From: Paenibacillus selenitireducens
Lineage (GTDB): Bacteria > Bacillota > Bacilli > Paenibacillales > Paenibacillaceae
Assembly (NCBI RefSeq): GCF_002021565.1
Contig: NZ_MSZX01000001.1
Coordinates: 124,027-188,026 of the forward strand
DNA: 64,000 nt
Direction of reading: 5' to 3'
The translations under genes were made by a program, and so were the position numbers. The notes beneath the pieces were generated by a model that saw only the letters and a program-made list of their open reading frames with translations, made no database searches and was not told where the DNA came from. Numbering within the stretch: position 1 is the stretch's first letter; every line of letters starts with the position of its first letter. Of the stretch, positions 1-8,704 are shown in pieces.

Positions 1-2
1 TG

Positions 3-2066
3 AACCGCGATCTGAGCTGGTTGGAATTTAATCGCCGTGTGTTAGAAGAGGCGCAAGATCCTGAGACACCGCTGCTGGAACGGGTGAAGTTTCTATCGAT
101 CGTATCGAGTAACTTGGACGAATTCATGAGCGTACGTGTTGCAGGGATATTGGATCAGATTCGACTGGGATATAACAAGAAGGATTTTACAGGGTATACC
201 CCTTCGGGTTTACTGAAAAGATTAATGAAGCGAACGAGCAAAGCGGTGACGGATCAATATCGGACATACCGCGAGTTAATCCGGAGTTTGAGTAAAGAAG
301 GCATAGTATTTACGTCGTTTGACGAATTGAATAGTACGCAGCAGAAGGCTATGCAGGTTTATTTTGATGAAATTGTTTTTCCGGTGTTAACGCCGATGGC
401 CGTCGATCAGAGCCGTCCATTCCCGCTTGTGCATACGAATGAGCTGTATCTAGCTGTCGTACTGCAACGGAGATTAGAGGGGGCGGAAGGATGGCAGGAA
501 CCTGATCAAGAGCCATTCTTTGCCGTCGTACAGGTCCCTTCGATCCTTCCGAGGTATATTCAAGTTCCGAACCGGATGAACAGCAAGAAACAGGAATTTA
601 TACGGTTAGAAGATTTGATTAAAGTACATATCGATATGCTCTTTAGCGGATATATCCCTGTTGCGGTGCATGGGTTCCGAACAACTCGAAATGCGGATTT
701 GACGCTGAATGAAGAAGGCGCGGAAGATTTGCTGGAAGAGATCGAGAAAGAGCTAAGACGACGGCGTTGGGGCGTTCCTGTCCGACTTGAAATTGAATCG
801 GGGATGCATCCCTATGCACTTCAGCTGCTTCAGGAAGAATTCGAAATCATGGAGCATGTCTTCACGATTGACGGTCCTATTGACTTAAGCTTCTTGATGA
901 AGTTCGCGGTGTCGCTGCAGAATGTGGATCATCTGCGATTCCCTAAGCTGGATCCAGTGTATCCGGAAGAGCTAGCAGATGCAGATGATTTGTTCAGTGT
1001 GCTGCGCACGAAGGATGTACTTATGTATCATCCCTACGAATCTTTTGATGCAGTGAATGATTTCATATGCCAAGCTGCTGACGACCCTGATGTGTTAGCG
1101 ATCAAAATGACGTTATACCGCGTCTCAGGCAACTCTGTTCTTGTTCAAGCGCTGGCGAGAGCTGCGGAATCCGGGAAGCAAGTGACCGTCGTCGTGGAAC
1201 TGAAGGCAAGGTTCGACGAAGAGCGGAATATCGCATGGGCACGTCAGCTTGAGAAAGCAGGCTGTCACGTCGTATATGGACTCGTGGGCTTAAAGACACA
1301 TGCGAAGATAACGCTTGTTGTAAGGCGCGAACAGTCGATGCTGCGTCGGTATGTCCACGTGGGGACAGGCAATTACAACGAAAATACAGCCAAGCTTTAT
1401 ACAGATGCAGGTCTGTTCACATCGAATCCAGTGATCGGCGAAGACGCGTCGATTCTGTTCAATGAGGTGACGGGGTATTCCGCACCGCATGATTGGCAGG
1501 CGTTCGGCGTTGCGCCAACCGAATTGAAGGACAAGCTGATTTCAAAGATTGAACGTGAAATGAAATGGGCTGCAGAAGGGAAAGAAGCGCATATTATCGC
1601 GCAAGTTAATTCATTGTCCAATCAAGAAATGATCGATCAGCTCTATGCTGCTTCACAGATTGGCGTTCGGATTGATCTTATCGTGCGAGGTGTGTGTTGC
1701 TTGAGACCTGGCGTGCCTGGCTTGAGTGAGAACATTCGCGTGATTAGCATCGTAGATCGTTTCTTGGAGCATTCACGGATTATATACTTTAAGAACGGCG
1801 GAGAGGAAGAAGTGTATTTATCGAGTGCAGATTGGATGACAAGGAATTTGACACGTCGGATCGAGCTGATGTGTCCCGTGTTCGATAAGGCGCTCTGTAA
1901 ATCATTGATTCAAATGCTTCATTTGAAGTTAAGAGACAATGCAAAGGCAAGGGAATTGCAATTGAATGGAACATACATGCGCGTGAGACAGGAAAACCAA
2001 CCTTGCCGCAGTCAGTTCGAAGCGATGCATATCGAAGCATGGAAGGCTGTGCCTGTCCGAGTATGA
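3..2066 (+). CDS. ppk: Polyphosphate kinase 1, 5' end cut by the window
   Basis: Reversibly polymerises the gamma phosphate of ATP into polyphosphate; PPK1 enzymes are usually membrane-associated. The frame is open from base 3 and reads NRDLSWLEFNRRVL, the N-terminal PPK1 signature, so only the first few codons lie outside. The KTHAK segment carries the histidine that is phosphorylated in PPK1, and YVHVGTGNYN and SSADWMTRNL are further C-terminal family motifs. Over 680 residues are present, close to full length. A hairpin terminator follows. ppx, the opposing activity, lies convergently 9 kb downstream, beyond an intervening cassette. The call is secure; only the start is missing. Confidence 0.97.
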   Translation, partial: NRDLSWLEFNRRVLEEAQDPETPLLERVKFLSIVSSNLDEFMSVRVAGILDQIRLGYNKKDFTGYTPSGLLKRLMKRTSKAVTDQYRTYRELIRSLSKEGIVFTSFDELNSTQQKAMQVYFDEIVFPVLTPMAVDQSRPFPLVHTNELYLAVVLQRRLEGAEGWQEPDQEPFFAVVQVPSILPRYIQVPNRMNSKKQEFIRLEDLIKVHIDMLFSGYIPVAVHGFRTTRNADLTLNEEGAEDLLEEIEKELRRRRWGVPVRLEIESGMHPYALQLLQEEFEIMEHVFTIDGPIDLSFLMKFAVSLQNVDHLRFPKLDPVYPEELADADDLFSVLRTKDVLMYHPYESFDAVNDFICQAADDPDVLAIKMTLYRVSGNSVLVQALARAAESGKQVTVVVELKARFDEERNIAWARQLEKAGCHVVYGLVGLKTHAKITLVVRREQSMLRRYVHVGTGNYNENTAKLYTDAGLFTSNPVIGEDASILFNEVTGYSAPHDWQAFGVAPTELKDKLISKIEREMKWAAEGKEAHIIAQVNSLSNQEMIDQLYAASQIGVRIDLIVRGVCCLRPGVPGLSENIRVISIVDRFLEHSRIIYFKNGGEEEVYLSSADWMTRNLTRRIELMCPVFDKALCKSLIQMLHLKLRDNAKARELQLNGTYMRVRQENQPCRSQFEAMHIEAWKAVPVRV

Positions 2067-2147
2067 TCGGAGTCTCTCCATACCCCGATAGACTTACAGC
2101 GAGCAGGAATTAAAACAGTTTGTTATATTGTGAGGATTTGGTACCAA

Positions 2148-2177
2148 AGGAGTCGGCTTCTGAAGCGGCTCCTTTTT
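2148..2177 (+). terminator. Rho-independent terminator after ppk
   Basis: An 8-bp stem (AGGAGTCG with CGGCTCCT, one G-U pair) closes a short loop and is followed by TTTTT. It lies about 80 bases after the ppk stop and separates ppk from the next cassette. Confidence 0.8.
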
Positions 2178-2185
2178 GCTGTGCA

Positions 2186-2261
2186 TTTACAAAATCGATA
2201 AAAAAAAGCGAACTGCAATTAACAAAACAACCAAATAGATTTTACATTCGCCATTTAAGCT
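2186..2261 (+). promoter_or_regulatory. Possible PhoP-box promoter of the ABC/GDPD cassette
   Basis: The hexamers TTTACA (2186), TTAACA (2219) and TTTACA (2241) are spaced 33 and 22 bases apart, both multiples of the 11-bp PhoP-box period. The last one ends 9 bases before TAAGCT (2256-2261), a poor -10. The same 9-base gap separates the last hexamer from TATGAT before phoP and pstS in this window. PhoP control would suit a cassette with a glycerophosphodiesterase. The intervening 11-bp positions are not filled, so this is tentative. Confidence 0.3.
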
Positions 2262-2292
2262 AGAAGAGTACTAGCAAAGCAAGGAGGCGAGA

Positions 2293-2364
2293 ATGACAGA
2301 TAACATCTTTGGATTGCAAAATTGGTATCGATACCAATTTTTAACTCCTTGTACAATTCGCTGA
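2293..2364 (+). CDS. Possible 23-aa leader peptide over the first operator
   Basis: An ATG five bases after a strong AAGGAGG (2281-2287) opens 23 codons ending at TGA 2362-2364. The peptide starts MTDNIFGLQNWYRYQF and resembles nothing I know. Operator 1 lies inside it, and the first ABC gene starts 64 bases further on. If transcription begins near 2268 this would be a translated leader; if it begins between the two operators, the frame is untranscribed. The good ribosome site is the only real support. It could also be a truncated remnant. Confidence 0.3.
   Translation: MTDNIFGLQNWYRYQFLTPCTIR
2318..2341. promoter_or_regulatory. LacI-family operator O1, perfect 24-bp palindrome
   Basis: A perfect 24-bp palindrome with core ATTGGTATCGATACCAAT and a central CpG, the form usual for LacI-family operators. 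The same 18-bp core recurs 68 bp downstream. The natural ligand is the LacI-type regulator encoded at 8705-9748 in the same cassette. The sequence is certain; the protein-DNA pairing is inferred. Confidence 0.85.
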
Positions 2365-2388
2365 AGAAGAAAATGATGGTTTGTAAGA

Positions 2389-2406
2389 ATTGGTATCGAT
2401 ACCAAT
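2389..2406. promoter_or_regulatory. LacI-family operator O2, perfect 18-bp palindrome
   Basis: An exact second copy of the O1 core, 22 bases before the first ABC gene. Centre-to-centre distance from O1 is 68 bp, so two dimers could loop the DNA or act as a roadblock. A weak promoter (TTGTAC 2349, 17-base gap, AATGAT 2372) lies between the two operators. Confidence 0.85.
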
Positions 2407-2428
2407 ATGAATGTGGAGGTGAATACGG

Positions 2429-3253
2429 GTGAGTTGGTATTTTAAAAGTTTAGGAAAAAGAAAAATCATCGAGTTTATCATTTTTGCGTTATTTATCTTC
2501 TTTTTTCTGGGGCCGTTGATAAATTTAGCGTTGCTAGCTTTTTCAGGAAAATGGCAGTTCCCAGCGGCGCTGCCGCAGAGCTGGTCTTTTACCTGGTGGA
2601 AATTTGTACTTTCCCAGCCTGAGATTTTGAAGTCGATTGGATTGTCATTTCTGATCGCCATTGTCGTAACGGTGCTCTCCATTGTGGTCTGTGTCCCAGC
2701 GGCATATGCCTTTGCACGTATTCGATTTCCGCTCAGCAAGTGGTTCTTATTCTCGTTCTTGTTGACGAACGCTTTTCCAAAAATGGGCTTATACGTAGCG
2801 ATTGCAGTGCTTTTCTTCAAGGTGGGTCTGATGAATACGTTCATGGGTGTTGTTCTGATTCATGTGGTTAACACGCTGATGTATATGACATGGATTCCCG
2901 CAGCTTCCTTCAAGAATGTGCACAAAGCGCAGGAAGAAGCGGCGAGGGATGCAGGAGCGGGGCCGTTCCGCGTGTTCTGGAACGTGACGCTGCCGATGTC
3001 TCTGCCGGGCATCATTGTCGCTTCGATCTTTACGTTCCTTTCTTCGCTGGATGAAGCGCAGGGAACCTTCATGGTCGGAATGCCTGACTTCAAGACGATG
3101 CCGCTTATCATGTACGGCGCTGTTCAAGATTATCCGGCAACGGCCGGGGCAGTCTTCTCGATTTTGTTGACACTGCCGACCATTATTTTATTGTTCGTAT
3201 CCCGCCGATTCGTTAGCGCGGATGTAATGTCCAGCGGCTTCACCATGAAATAG
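2429..3253 (+). CDS. ABC importer permease (binding-protein-dependent, type I)
   Basis: Membrane channel subunit of an importer. It has 274 residues with about six hydrophobic helices. The EAA loop (EEAARDAGAGPFRVFWNVTL, about residues 170-190) is the contact site for the ATPase. The start is GTG 2429, nine bases after GGAGG (2415-2419). It leads an operon with the ATPase, binding protein and second permease, and lies just behind both LacI-type operators. The closest style is the phosphonate/spermidine/iron permease group rather than MalG, but the substrate cannot be read from sequence. Linked PHP and GDPD genes suggest a phosphorylated compound. Confidence 0.88.
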   Translation: MSWYFKSLGKRKIIEFIIFALFIFFFLGPLINLALLAFSGKWQFPAALPQSWSFTWWKFVLSQPEILKSIGLSFLIAIVVTVLSIVVCVPAAYAFARIRFPLSKWFLFSFLLTNAFPKMGLYVAIAVLFFKVGLMNTFMGVVLIHVVNTLMYMTWIPAASFKNVHKAQEEAARDAGAGPFRVFWNVTLPMSLPGIIVASIFTFLSSLDEAQGTFMVGMPDFKTMPLIMYGAVQDYPATAGAVFSILLTLPTIILLFVSRRFVSADVMSSGFTMK

Positions 3254-3268
3254 CAAGGAGGCAGAGGA

Positions 3269-4309
3269 ATGACTGCACAAGTACAATTATCAATCCAGAA
3301 ATTAACGAAACGTTATAAGACGGGCGAAGGTGTCACCGGGATATCACTTGATATCAAGCAAGGGGAACTCGTTACACTATTAGGTCCTTCCGGCTGCGGC
3401 AAAACAACCGTGCTTCGCTCGGTCGGCGGTTTTCTGGAACCCGATTCAGGAGATATTCAAATTGCCGGCAAAAGTGTGCTCCATCTCCCCCCGGAGAAAC
3501 GCCCGACCGCGATGGTGTTCCAAAGCTATAATCTATGGCCTCATATGACAGTATACGAGAATCTAGCCTTCGGCCTGAAAATTCGCAAAATGCGGAAAGA
3601 GCAAATTCGTGATGCGGTTGAACGGGCACTTCAGCTCGTTCGCTTACCCGGCGCGGAACAGAAGCGGCCTACAGAGCTGTCAGGCGGACAACAGCAGCGT
3701 GTCGCGGTTGCGCGTGCTCTGTTATTGGAGCCGGCAGTCCTACTGCTGGACGAGCCCTTCTCGGCGCTGGATGCCAAGCTGCGCAACGAATTGCGAGAGG
3801 AACTACGGGAAATTCAATTGTCCACGAAGTTGACGATGATGTTCGTTACGCATGATCAGGAAGAAGCATTGTCGCTATCCGATCGTATCATCGTCATGAA
3901 CCGCGGCAATATTGAGCAGTCCGATTCACCGCAGCAAATCTATGATACGCCGAAGAGCTTGTTCGTCGCGAATTTTATCGGGCGCATGAATATGCTGGAC
4001 GGAATCGCGGAGAATGGCAGCATCCAGATTCAGAATTGGGAGCTGCATGCATCGCCGGATATTAGCGGAAAAGTCGTCGTTGCCGTTCGTCCGGAAGATG
4101 TCAGATGGAAAGACGCATCGAACCCAGGGCTTGCAGCTACGGTGAAGCAAGTGATGGTGCTTGGGCATTATGCGGAAATAACATTGCTCACGGAAGCAGG
4201 CATTATCCGTATGTTTCTGCCGCGTGAGGAAGCTCTTGTGCTATCCAGCGGACAATCCGTGTCGCTTACTTTTGCCAAACATGCTGTCTATCCCCAGTCA
4301 TCCGTTTAA
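3269..4309 (+). CDS. ABC importer ATPase, PotA/FbpC/UgpC type
   Basis: Cytoplasmic motor of the importer, 346 residues. Visible motifs are Walker A GPSGCGKT (39-46), Q-loop VFQSYN (about 83), signature LSGGQQQR (about 137), Walker B LLLDEP followed by FSALDAKLR, and switch histidine VTHD (about 193). A C-terminal TOBE-like regulatory domain starts near residue 235 and contains VRPEDV, as in PotA/UgpC-class ATPases. It starts 15 bases after the permease with a good AGGAGG site. This cassette carries its own ATPase, unlike the sugar importer at 34.6 kb. Confidence 0.93.
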   Translation: MTAQVQLSIQKLTKRYKTGEGVTGISLDIKQGELVTLLGPSGCGKTTVLRSVGGFLEPDSGDIQIAGKSVLHLPPEKRPTAMVFQSYNLWPHMTVYENLAFGLKIRKMRKEQIRDAVERALQLVRLPGAEQKRPTELSGGQQQRVAVARALLLEPAVLLLDEPFSALDAKLRNELREELREIQLSTKLTMMFVTHDQEEALSLSDRIIVMNRGNIEQSDSPQQIYDTPKSLFVANFIGRMNMLDGIAENGSIQIQNWELHASPDISGKVVVAVRPEDVRWKDASNPGLAATVKQVMVLGHYAEITLLTEAGIIRMFLPREEALVLSSGQSVSLTFAKHAVYPQSSV

Positions 4310-4336
4310 CAAACATACTATTAGGAGGGTTCACCC

Positions 4337-5521
4337 ATGCGTATTATTAGCGGATTTAAACAAAAAGGAAAATTGCTTCTTCTCACATCACTTGCAGCTT
4401 TTACGCTTCTAGCAGGATGCTCGTCGAATGCGGGAAATGGAGATGGCTCGGCTTCCTCAAAGGATGCATCTGCAACGGGTAACGGTTCGACGGAAATCGC
4501 CTTCTACTTTAGTGGATCGCAGAATGTTCAGGAGTTGTGGGGACATCTAAAAGAAATGTACGAGAAGAAACAGGACAAAGTGAAGGTCAAGCTTGTATAT
4601 ATTCCATCTGGACAAGGGGAGCAAGCGACGATGAATCGTATCGTAGCTGCGAAACGAGCAGGTAAAGATACAGTTGATGTTGATCTTTACGAAGCGAACG
4701 GCGGACCCGATTTGATTGCTGACAAAAAGGATAGTGTATTCGAAGCACTAAATGAGCAGCAGATTCCGAATCTTAGCTTGATGAATCCTGCGAATATGGA
4801 GGATGTGGGCCACAAAGCGGTTCCTTACCGTTCATCATCGGTCCTTCTCGCATATAACAGTGCCAAAGTATCTGCGCCACCGAAAACATTGGATGAATTG
4901 TATGACTGGATTCATCAGCATCCGGGCCGCTTCGCTTACAATGATCCTTCGACAGGAGGTTCTGGCTCATCGTTCGTGATGACAACATTGTACAAATCGC
5001 TCCCTGAAGAAGCTATTCATAGTCAGGATGAGAGTATTGTACAGCAATGGGATCCAGGTTTCGCGAAGTTGAAGGAATTGTCCAAAGACATGTATCAGCA
5101 AGGGGTTTATCCGAAAAAAAATCAAGGTACACTGGATTTACTCGCGAACGGCGAAGTCGATATGATTCCGGCTTGGTCTGACATGGCGCTAGAACAATTG
5201 AACAAAAAATTACTGCCAGATACAACAAAGCTTGCTCAAATCGAGCCTGCATTCACTGGCGGCCCTGGACTTCTAGCGGTGCCAACGATGTCCCAGCATA
5301 AAGAAGCTGCATACGACTTTATCAATTTCGTGCTAAGTCCTGAAGCGCAGGCAGAAGTCGTCAATCAAATTTATGGTTTCCCTGGTATTGAATGGACGCA
5401 TATGCCTGAAGAATTGAAGAAAAAGTTCGATAATGTATCCGTTGACTATCGTTCCTTCAATATCGGAGAATTGGGGGCTATTGCCAATAAGCGTTGGCAA
5501 AGCGAAGTAGCAAGCCAATGA
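4337..5521 (+). CDS. ABC importer substrate-binding lipoprotein
   Basis: Extracellular solute-binding protein of family 1, 394 residues. A signal peptide ends in lipobox LLAGC, with Cys28 the predicted lipidated residue. After a low-complexity Ser/Gly/Asn linker comes a two-lobed binding fold (IAFYFSGSQNV..., then DVDLYEANGGPDLI..., and AYDFINFVLSPEAQ near the C-terminus). AGGAGG precedes ATG 4337. Its last codons overlap the start of the next permease by four bases, so it is translationally coupled. The ligand is not identifiable; a phosphodiester is a guess from neighbouring enzymes. Confidence 0.9.
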   Translation: MRIISGFKQKGKLLLLTSLAAFTLLAGCSSNAGNGDGSASSKDASATGNGSTEIAFYFSGSQNVQELWGHLKEMYEKKQDKVKVKLVYIPSGQGEQATMNRIVAAKRAGKDTVDVDLYEANGGPDLIADKKDSVFEALNEQQIPNLSLMNPANMEDVGHKAVPYRSSSVLLAYNSAKVSAPPKTLDELYDWIHQHPGRFAYNDPSTGGSGSSFVMTTLYKSLPEEAIHSQDESIVQQWDPGFAKLKELSKDMYQQGVYPKKNQGTLDLLANGEVDMIPAWSDMALEQLNKKLLPDTTKLAQIEPAFTGGPGLLAVPTMSQHKEAAYDFINFVLSPEAQAEVVNQIYGFPGIEWTHMPEELKKKFDNVSVDYRSFNIGELGAIANKRWQSEVASQ

Positions 5522-6411
5522 ACGGGCAAAGTGTAACACCATCGCTTCCTACCGGGAAATCGCTGAAACCTTCCATGTTCAGTCGCGGAGCAAGACGCTC
5601 CGCGCTTGGACTGGTCATGGTACTGCCTTCTTTCTTCCTATTGCTTTTTATGATTGTTGTCCCGATCTTTACATCGATACAAGAAAGTCTGAAAGGGAAC
5701 GATGGAAACTTCACGTGGGATAACTATAAATATTTGTTCACCGATCCGGCGATGTCTAGCAGTATCAAGTATACGATCCACCTGACGGTGGTCTCGTCGA
5801 TCATGGTTCTGGTCATTGCCTATCTGCTTGCCGTATTTTTGCGCTTCAGCACAGGCCGGCTGGCGAAGTGGATTGAGCGTCTATATTATATTCCAATGTT
5901 CATTCCGTCGGTCATTGCCACATACGGCATGATTAACATGTACGGCAATCACGGATGGCTCGCCCGGATCATGCTTTTATTTACGAATGAGCCATTTATG
6001 CGAATCATATATGATTACAAAGGGCTGTTGCTAGCGAATTTATGGTTCAATATTCCGTTCGCTACGATGCTGTTAAGCTCCGCACTATCTAGCATCCCCA
6101 ATTCGGCCATTGAAGGTGCGAAGGATGTGGGCGCGGGGAAAATTCAAATTTTCATTCGGATTATTCTTCCATTATCGTTCAAATCCATGCTCGTTGCGGC
6201 AACGTTTGTCGTGATGGGGGTGATCGGAAGCTTTACGGCTCCGTTCCTGATTGGACCGAATGCGCCGCAAGTACTTGGCGTAGCCATGCAGCAGCAATTT
6301 TCAGTCTATTTTGAGACGGGCATCGCTAGCGCTTGCGCGGTATTCATGTTCGCGATCTGTTCCTTAGTCGGTTACTTCTATATCCGCAGCATGATGAAGG
6401 AAGAAAGATAG
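5518..6411 (+). CDS. ABC importer permease, second subunit
   Basis: Partner channel subunit, 297 residues from ATG 5518, which overlaps the binding-protein stop as ATGA. An in-frame TTG at 5494 would add eight residues, but the ATGA coupling makes 5518 more likely. The N-terminus is basic and soluble. About six helices follow, with an EAA loop reading GAKDVGAGKIQIFIRIILPL, the ATPase docking motif. With the first permease and the single ATPase it makes a complete heterodimeric importer. Confidence 0.88.
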   Translation: MNGQSVTPSLPTGKSLKPSMFSRGARRSALGLVMVLPSFFLLLFMIVVPIFTSIQESLKGNDGNFTWDNYKYLFTDPAMSSSIKYTIHLTVVSSIMVLVIAYLLAVFLRFSTGRLAKWIERLYYIPMFIPSVIATYGMINMYGNHGWLARIMLLFTNEPFMRIIYDYKGLLLANLWFNIPFATMLLSSALSSIPNSAIEGAKDVGAGKIQIFIRIILPLSFKSMLVAATFVVMGVIGSFTAPFLIGPNAPQVLGVAMQQQFSVYFETGIASACAVFMFAICSLVGYFYIRSMMKEER

Positions 6412-6439
6412 AAGCCAGAAGAAAGGCGGAATTGAAAGT

Positions 6440-6922
6440 ATGAAAGATCTGTTAATCGTGGAAGGAACCTTAACGCCGCTTAGCTCCAAAACGCATATCA
6501 CTTATCAATTCAACATTCCGGGACCTGCGGAAAGTCTTCGAATTGATTTTAGCTACAGTCCGAAAGTATTGGACGATAAAGAGCAGGCACGCGTGCTGAT
6601 TGAAGAAGCGTTAGACAAGTATGTTGATCCCTCTTTACAAGCCGTATATAAGGAGCAATGGGAAAAATTCGCTCCGTTGAAAAACCTGCTAACGCTGTCC
6701 ATCGACGATCCCGAAGGGTTTCGAGGGTCGGCACACCGCCACCCAAACCATCAGCACCACGTCCTATCGCCTCACGAGAGTTCGCCGGGATTTTTTGCTG
6801 GACCGATTCACGAAGGTGTGTGGCGGGTAACGATTAGCGTTCACTGTGTTGTAACATCGGAGTGCCGCTACCAACTGCATATCCGGGAAGGAGAGATAGA
6901 TCATGAAGTGGCTTCCATTTGA
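6440..6922 (+). CDS. Conserved-context hypothetical protein, 160 aa
   Basis: I do not recognise this protein. It has no signal peptide or membrane helix. The N-terminal part is beta-rich (KDLLIVEGTLTPLSSKTHITYQFNIPG), the centre is helical, and a His-rich stretch (AHRHPNHQHHVLSPH, about residues 97-111) could bind metal. The end overlaps the PHP hydrolase start by 20 bases, so the two are almost certainly co-translated. That suggests it assists or partners the hydrolase, perhaps as a beta-sandwich accessory domain encoded separately. The ribosome site is weak (AAAGGCGG, well upstream). Confidence 0.75.
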   Translation: MKDLLIVEGTLTPLSSKTHITYQFNIPGPAESLRIDFSYSPKVLDDKEQARVLIEEALDKYVDPSLQAVYKEQWEKFAPLKNLLTLSIDDPEGFRGSAHRHPNHQHHVLSPHESSPGFFAGPIHEGVWRVTISVHCVVTSECRYQLHIREGEIDHEVASI

Positions 6923-7904
6923 ATTACACACCCATACCCCTCATAGTGACGGCATCCATACCTTGCTGGAGATGTGTAGGAAGGCTGCGGAGCTTGGGTT
7001 TCGGGGCATCGCACTGACCGATCATAATACGACTTCGGGGATGGCGGATGCGGCACAGGTAACAGAAGAGACAGGCGTTGCGATTATTCCGGGGCTTGAA
7101 TGGACGACCTTCTACGGACATATGCTGACGCTCGGCGTCCCGTATTGCGAGTGGCGGGATCTCGGGCCGAAGGACATTCATAAAGGAATTGATCGCGTGC
7201 ACCGTCAGGGGGGCGTGGTGGGCATCGCTCACCCATTCAGCTTGGGAAGTCCCATCTGTACAGGCTGCCACTGGGAATATGAAATTCAGGACTGGAACCA
7301 GGTTGACTATATGGAAGTGTGGCATGAAACCTTGCCCCCGATGCGGAACCATAACGCACCTGCATTCGAGCAATGGACGAATCTATTGAATCAGGGCTAT
7401 CGCATCGCGGGAACGGCCGGCCGGGACTGGCATCATTCGAATGACGAGAGCGATCCGCCCGCATACACGTATTTAGGAATCGTGGGTGATACGGACGCTT
7501 TGACTAAAGAACAAGCGGTGGATGCGATCCGAACTGGCCGAATATGCATAAGTATGGGTCCGCTTGTGACGATTGAACTGCAGGCTGACGGACAAAGCTA
7601 CCACACAGGTGATGTGATTCGTCGATCCGATTGCGCGAACGTCGAGACCGTTGAATTGACGGTTCGTATTGATCATCCATCGATAGCAAGCCGCCGCCAA
7701 ATGGTGCAGGAAGAGGGTCTGACGGTCATCGTTGAATCCAATTTGGGCGAATGTTGCCGCAGCGCCTTAGCCGATGGTGCGACCGTGTTCCAACATTCGA
7801 TTCGTCCAGAAAAGCTGCTGTGGCTCCGAGTACGCCTGTATGGCATGCTTAGCGGCGTTTTGTCGACGATTGCATTTACGAATCCGATTTATTTTGAAGA
7901 TTAA
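6903..7904 (+). CDS. PHP-domain metal-dependent phosphoesterase, CehA/McbA type
   Basis: Predicted metal-dependent hydrolase acting on phosphate or related esters, 333 residues, cytoplasmic. PHP motifs are present in order: HTH (residues 9-11), TDHN (about 39-42), GLEW (Glu66) with His73, and IAHPF. These supply the metal ligands typical of the fold. The C-terminal 100 residues form a separate beta-rich region, often present in CehA-like proteins. The start overlaps the upstream hypothetical gene, with GGAGAG before ATG. Context with an importer and a GDPD suggests sequential removal of a head group and a phosphate from an imported phosphodiester; this is inferred. Confidence 0.85.
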   Translation: MKWLPFELHTHTPHSDGIHTLLEMCRKAAELGFRGIALTDHNTTSGMADAAQVTEETGVAIIPGLEWTTFYGHMLTLGVPYCEWRDLGPKDIHKGIDRVHRQGGVVGIAHPFSLGSPICTGCHWEYEIQDWNQVDYMEVWHETLPPMRNHNAPAFEQWTNLLNQGYRIAGTAGRDWHHSNDESDPPAYTYLGIVGDTDALTKEQAVDAIRTGRICISMGPLVTIELQADGQSYHTGDVIRRSDCANVETVELTVRIDHPSIASRRQMVQEEGLTVIVESNLGECCRSALADGATVFQHSIRPEKLLWLRVRLYGMLSGVLSTIAFTNPIYFED

Positions 7905-7955
7905 ATTGGGAAGGCGAAATCTTAGAGAAAGCAAACTTAGGGAGGAGTGGACAAC

Positions 7956-8675
7956 ATGCATTTACCTCAAATTATTGCGCATACCGGTTGTGAAGGGAAA
8001 CCTGACAATACATTGGGATCCAGCCTAGCTGGGCGGGATGCTGGCGCGGAAGTGCTGGAAGTTGACGTGAGATCGACGAAGGATGGAATTTGTGTACTGT
8101 ACCATGACGATGATTCTTTCATTTCTGAGCTTACTTATGAAGAACTGCTGGCAAAGAACCCCATGAATCTCCCAGCTGGCTGCGTGCTTGAACGACTTGA
8201 GACGGTCCTTCTGGCGTTTAAGGGACAGACGGTTTCCTTTAATTTAGACCTTAAAGAGGAAGCCGCAACATTTCCGACCATTGAACTGGTGAACAGACTG
8301 GATATGTGGGACCAAGTTTATTTTACTGGCGCTACAAATACAATGGCACAAACACCGTATCGTGGTAGAGTCATATGGAATACACCGGAAAATTTACGCG
8401 AAATGAGCACGGACAGCTATGAAATCATGGCGCAGAATATGTGCGAGATGGCCGCACGTGAGGGATATGCAGGAATCAACATGGATTATCCGTCATGCCG
8501 GGAATATATGGTGCATTGTGCGCATGCCCAAGGGCTCCGAGTTTGGATCTATACCGTGCAAGACATCGGGTTGTTCCAGACCTATGCAGAGATGAAGGTG
8601 GACGCTGTCTCGACGCTCCATGTATCTGCAATGGCGACCCTTCGGGCGCAGCTGAATGTCCTTTCATCTTCCTGA
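7956..8675 (+). CDS. Glycerophosphodiester phosphodiesterase family protein, divergent
   Basis: Likely splits glycerophosphodiesters to glycerol phosphate and an alcohol; 239 residues, no signal peptide, so it acts on imported substrate. ATG 7956 sits eight bases after GGAGGAG; an in-frame GTG at 7947 overlaps that site and is rejected. Family landmarks are IIAHTG (residues 6-11), DNT (17-19), LEVDVRSTKDG (34-44) with Glu35 and Asp37, and YHDD (49-52). Two unusual points: the normally invariant Arg of HRG is Thr10, and the later E-x-K motif reads LDLK. Substrate or activity may therefore differ from classical GlpQ. Confidence 0.82.
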   Translation: MHLPQIIAHTGCEGKPDNTLGSSLAGRDAGAEVLEVDVRSTKDGICVLYHDDDSFISELTYEELLAKNPMNLPAGCVLERLETVLLAFKGQTVSFNLDLKEEAATFPTIELVNRLDMWDQVYFTGATNTMAQTPYRGRVIWNTPENLREMSTDSYEIMAQNMCEMAAREGYAGINMDYPSCREYMVHCAHAQGLRVWIYTVQDIGLFQTYAEMKVDAVSTLHVSAMATLRAQLNVLSSS

Positions 8676-8704
8676 ATTTTGATTAGAAGTGAGGATTGCC
8701 AGGT

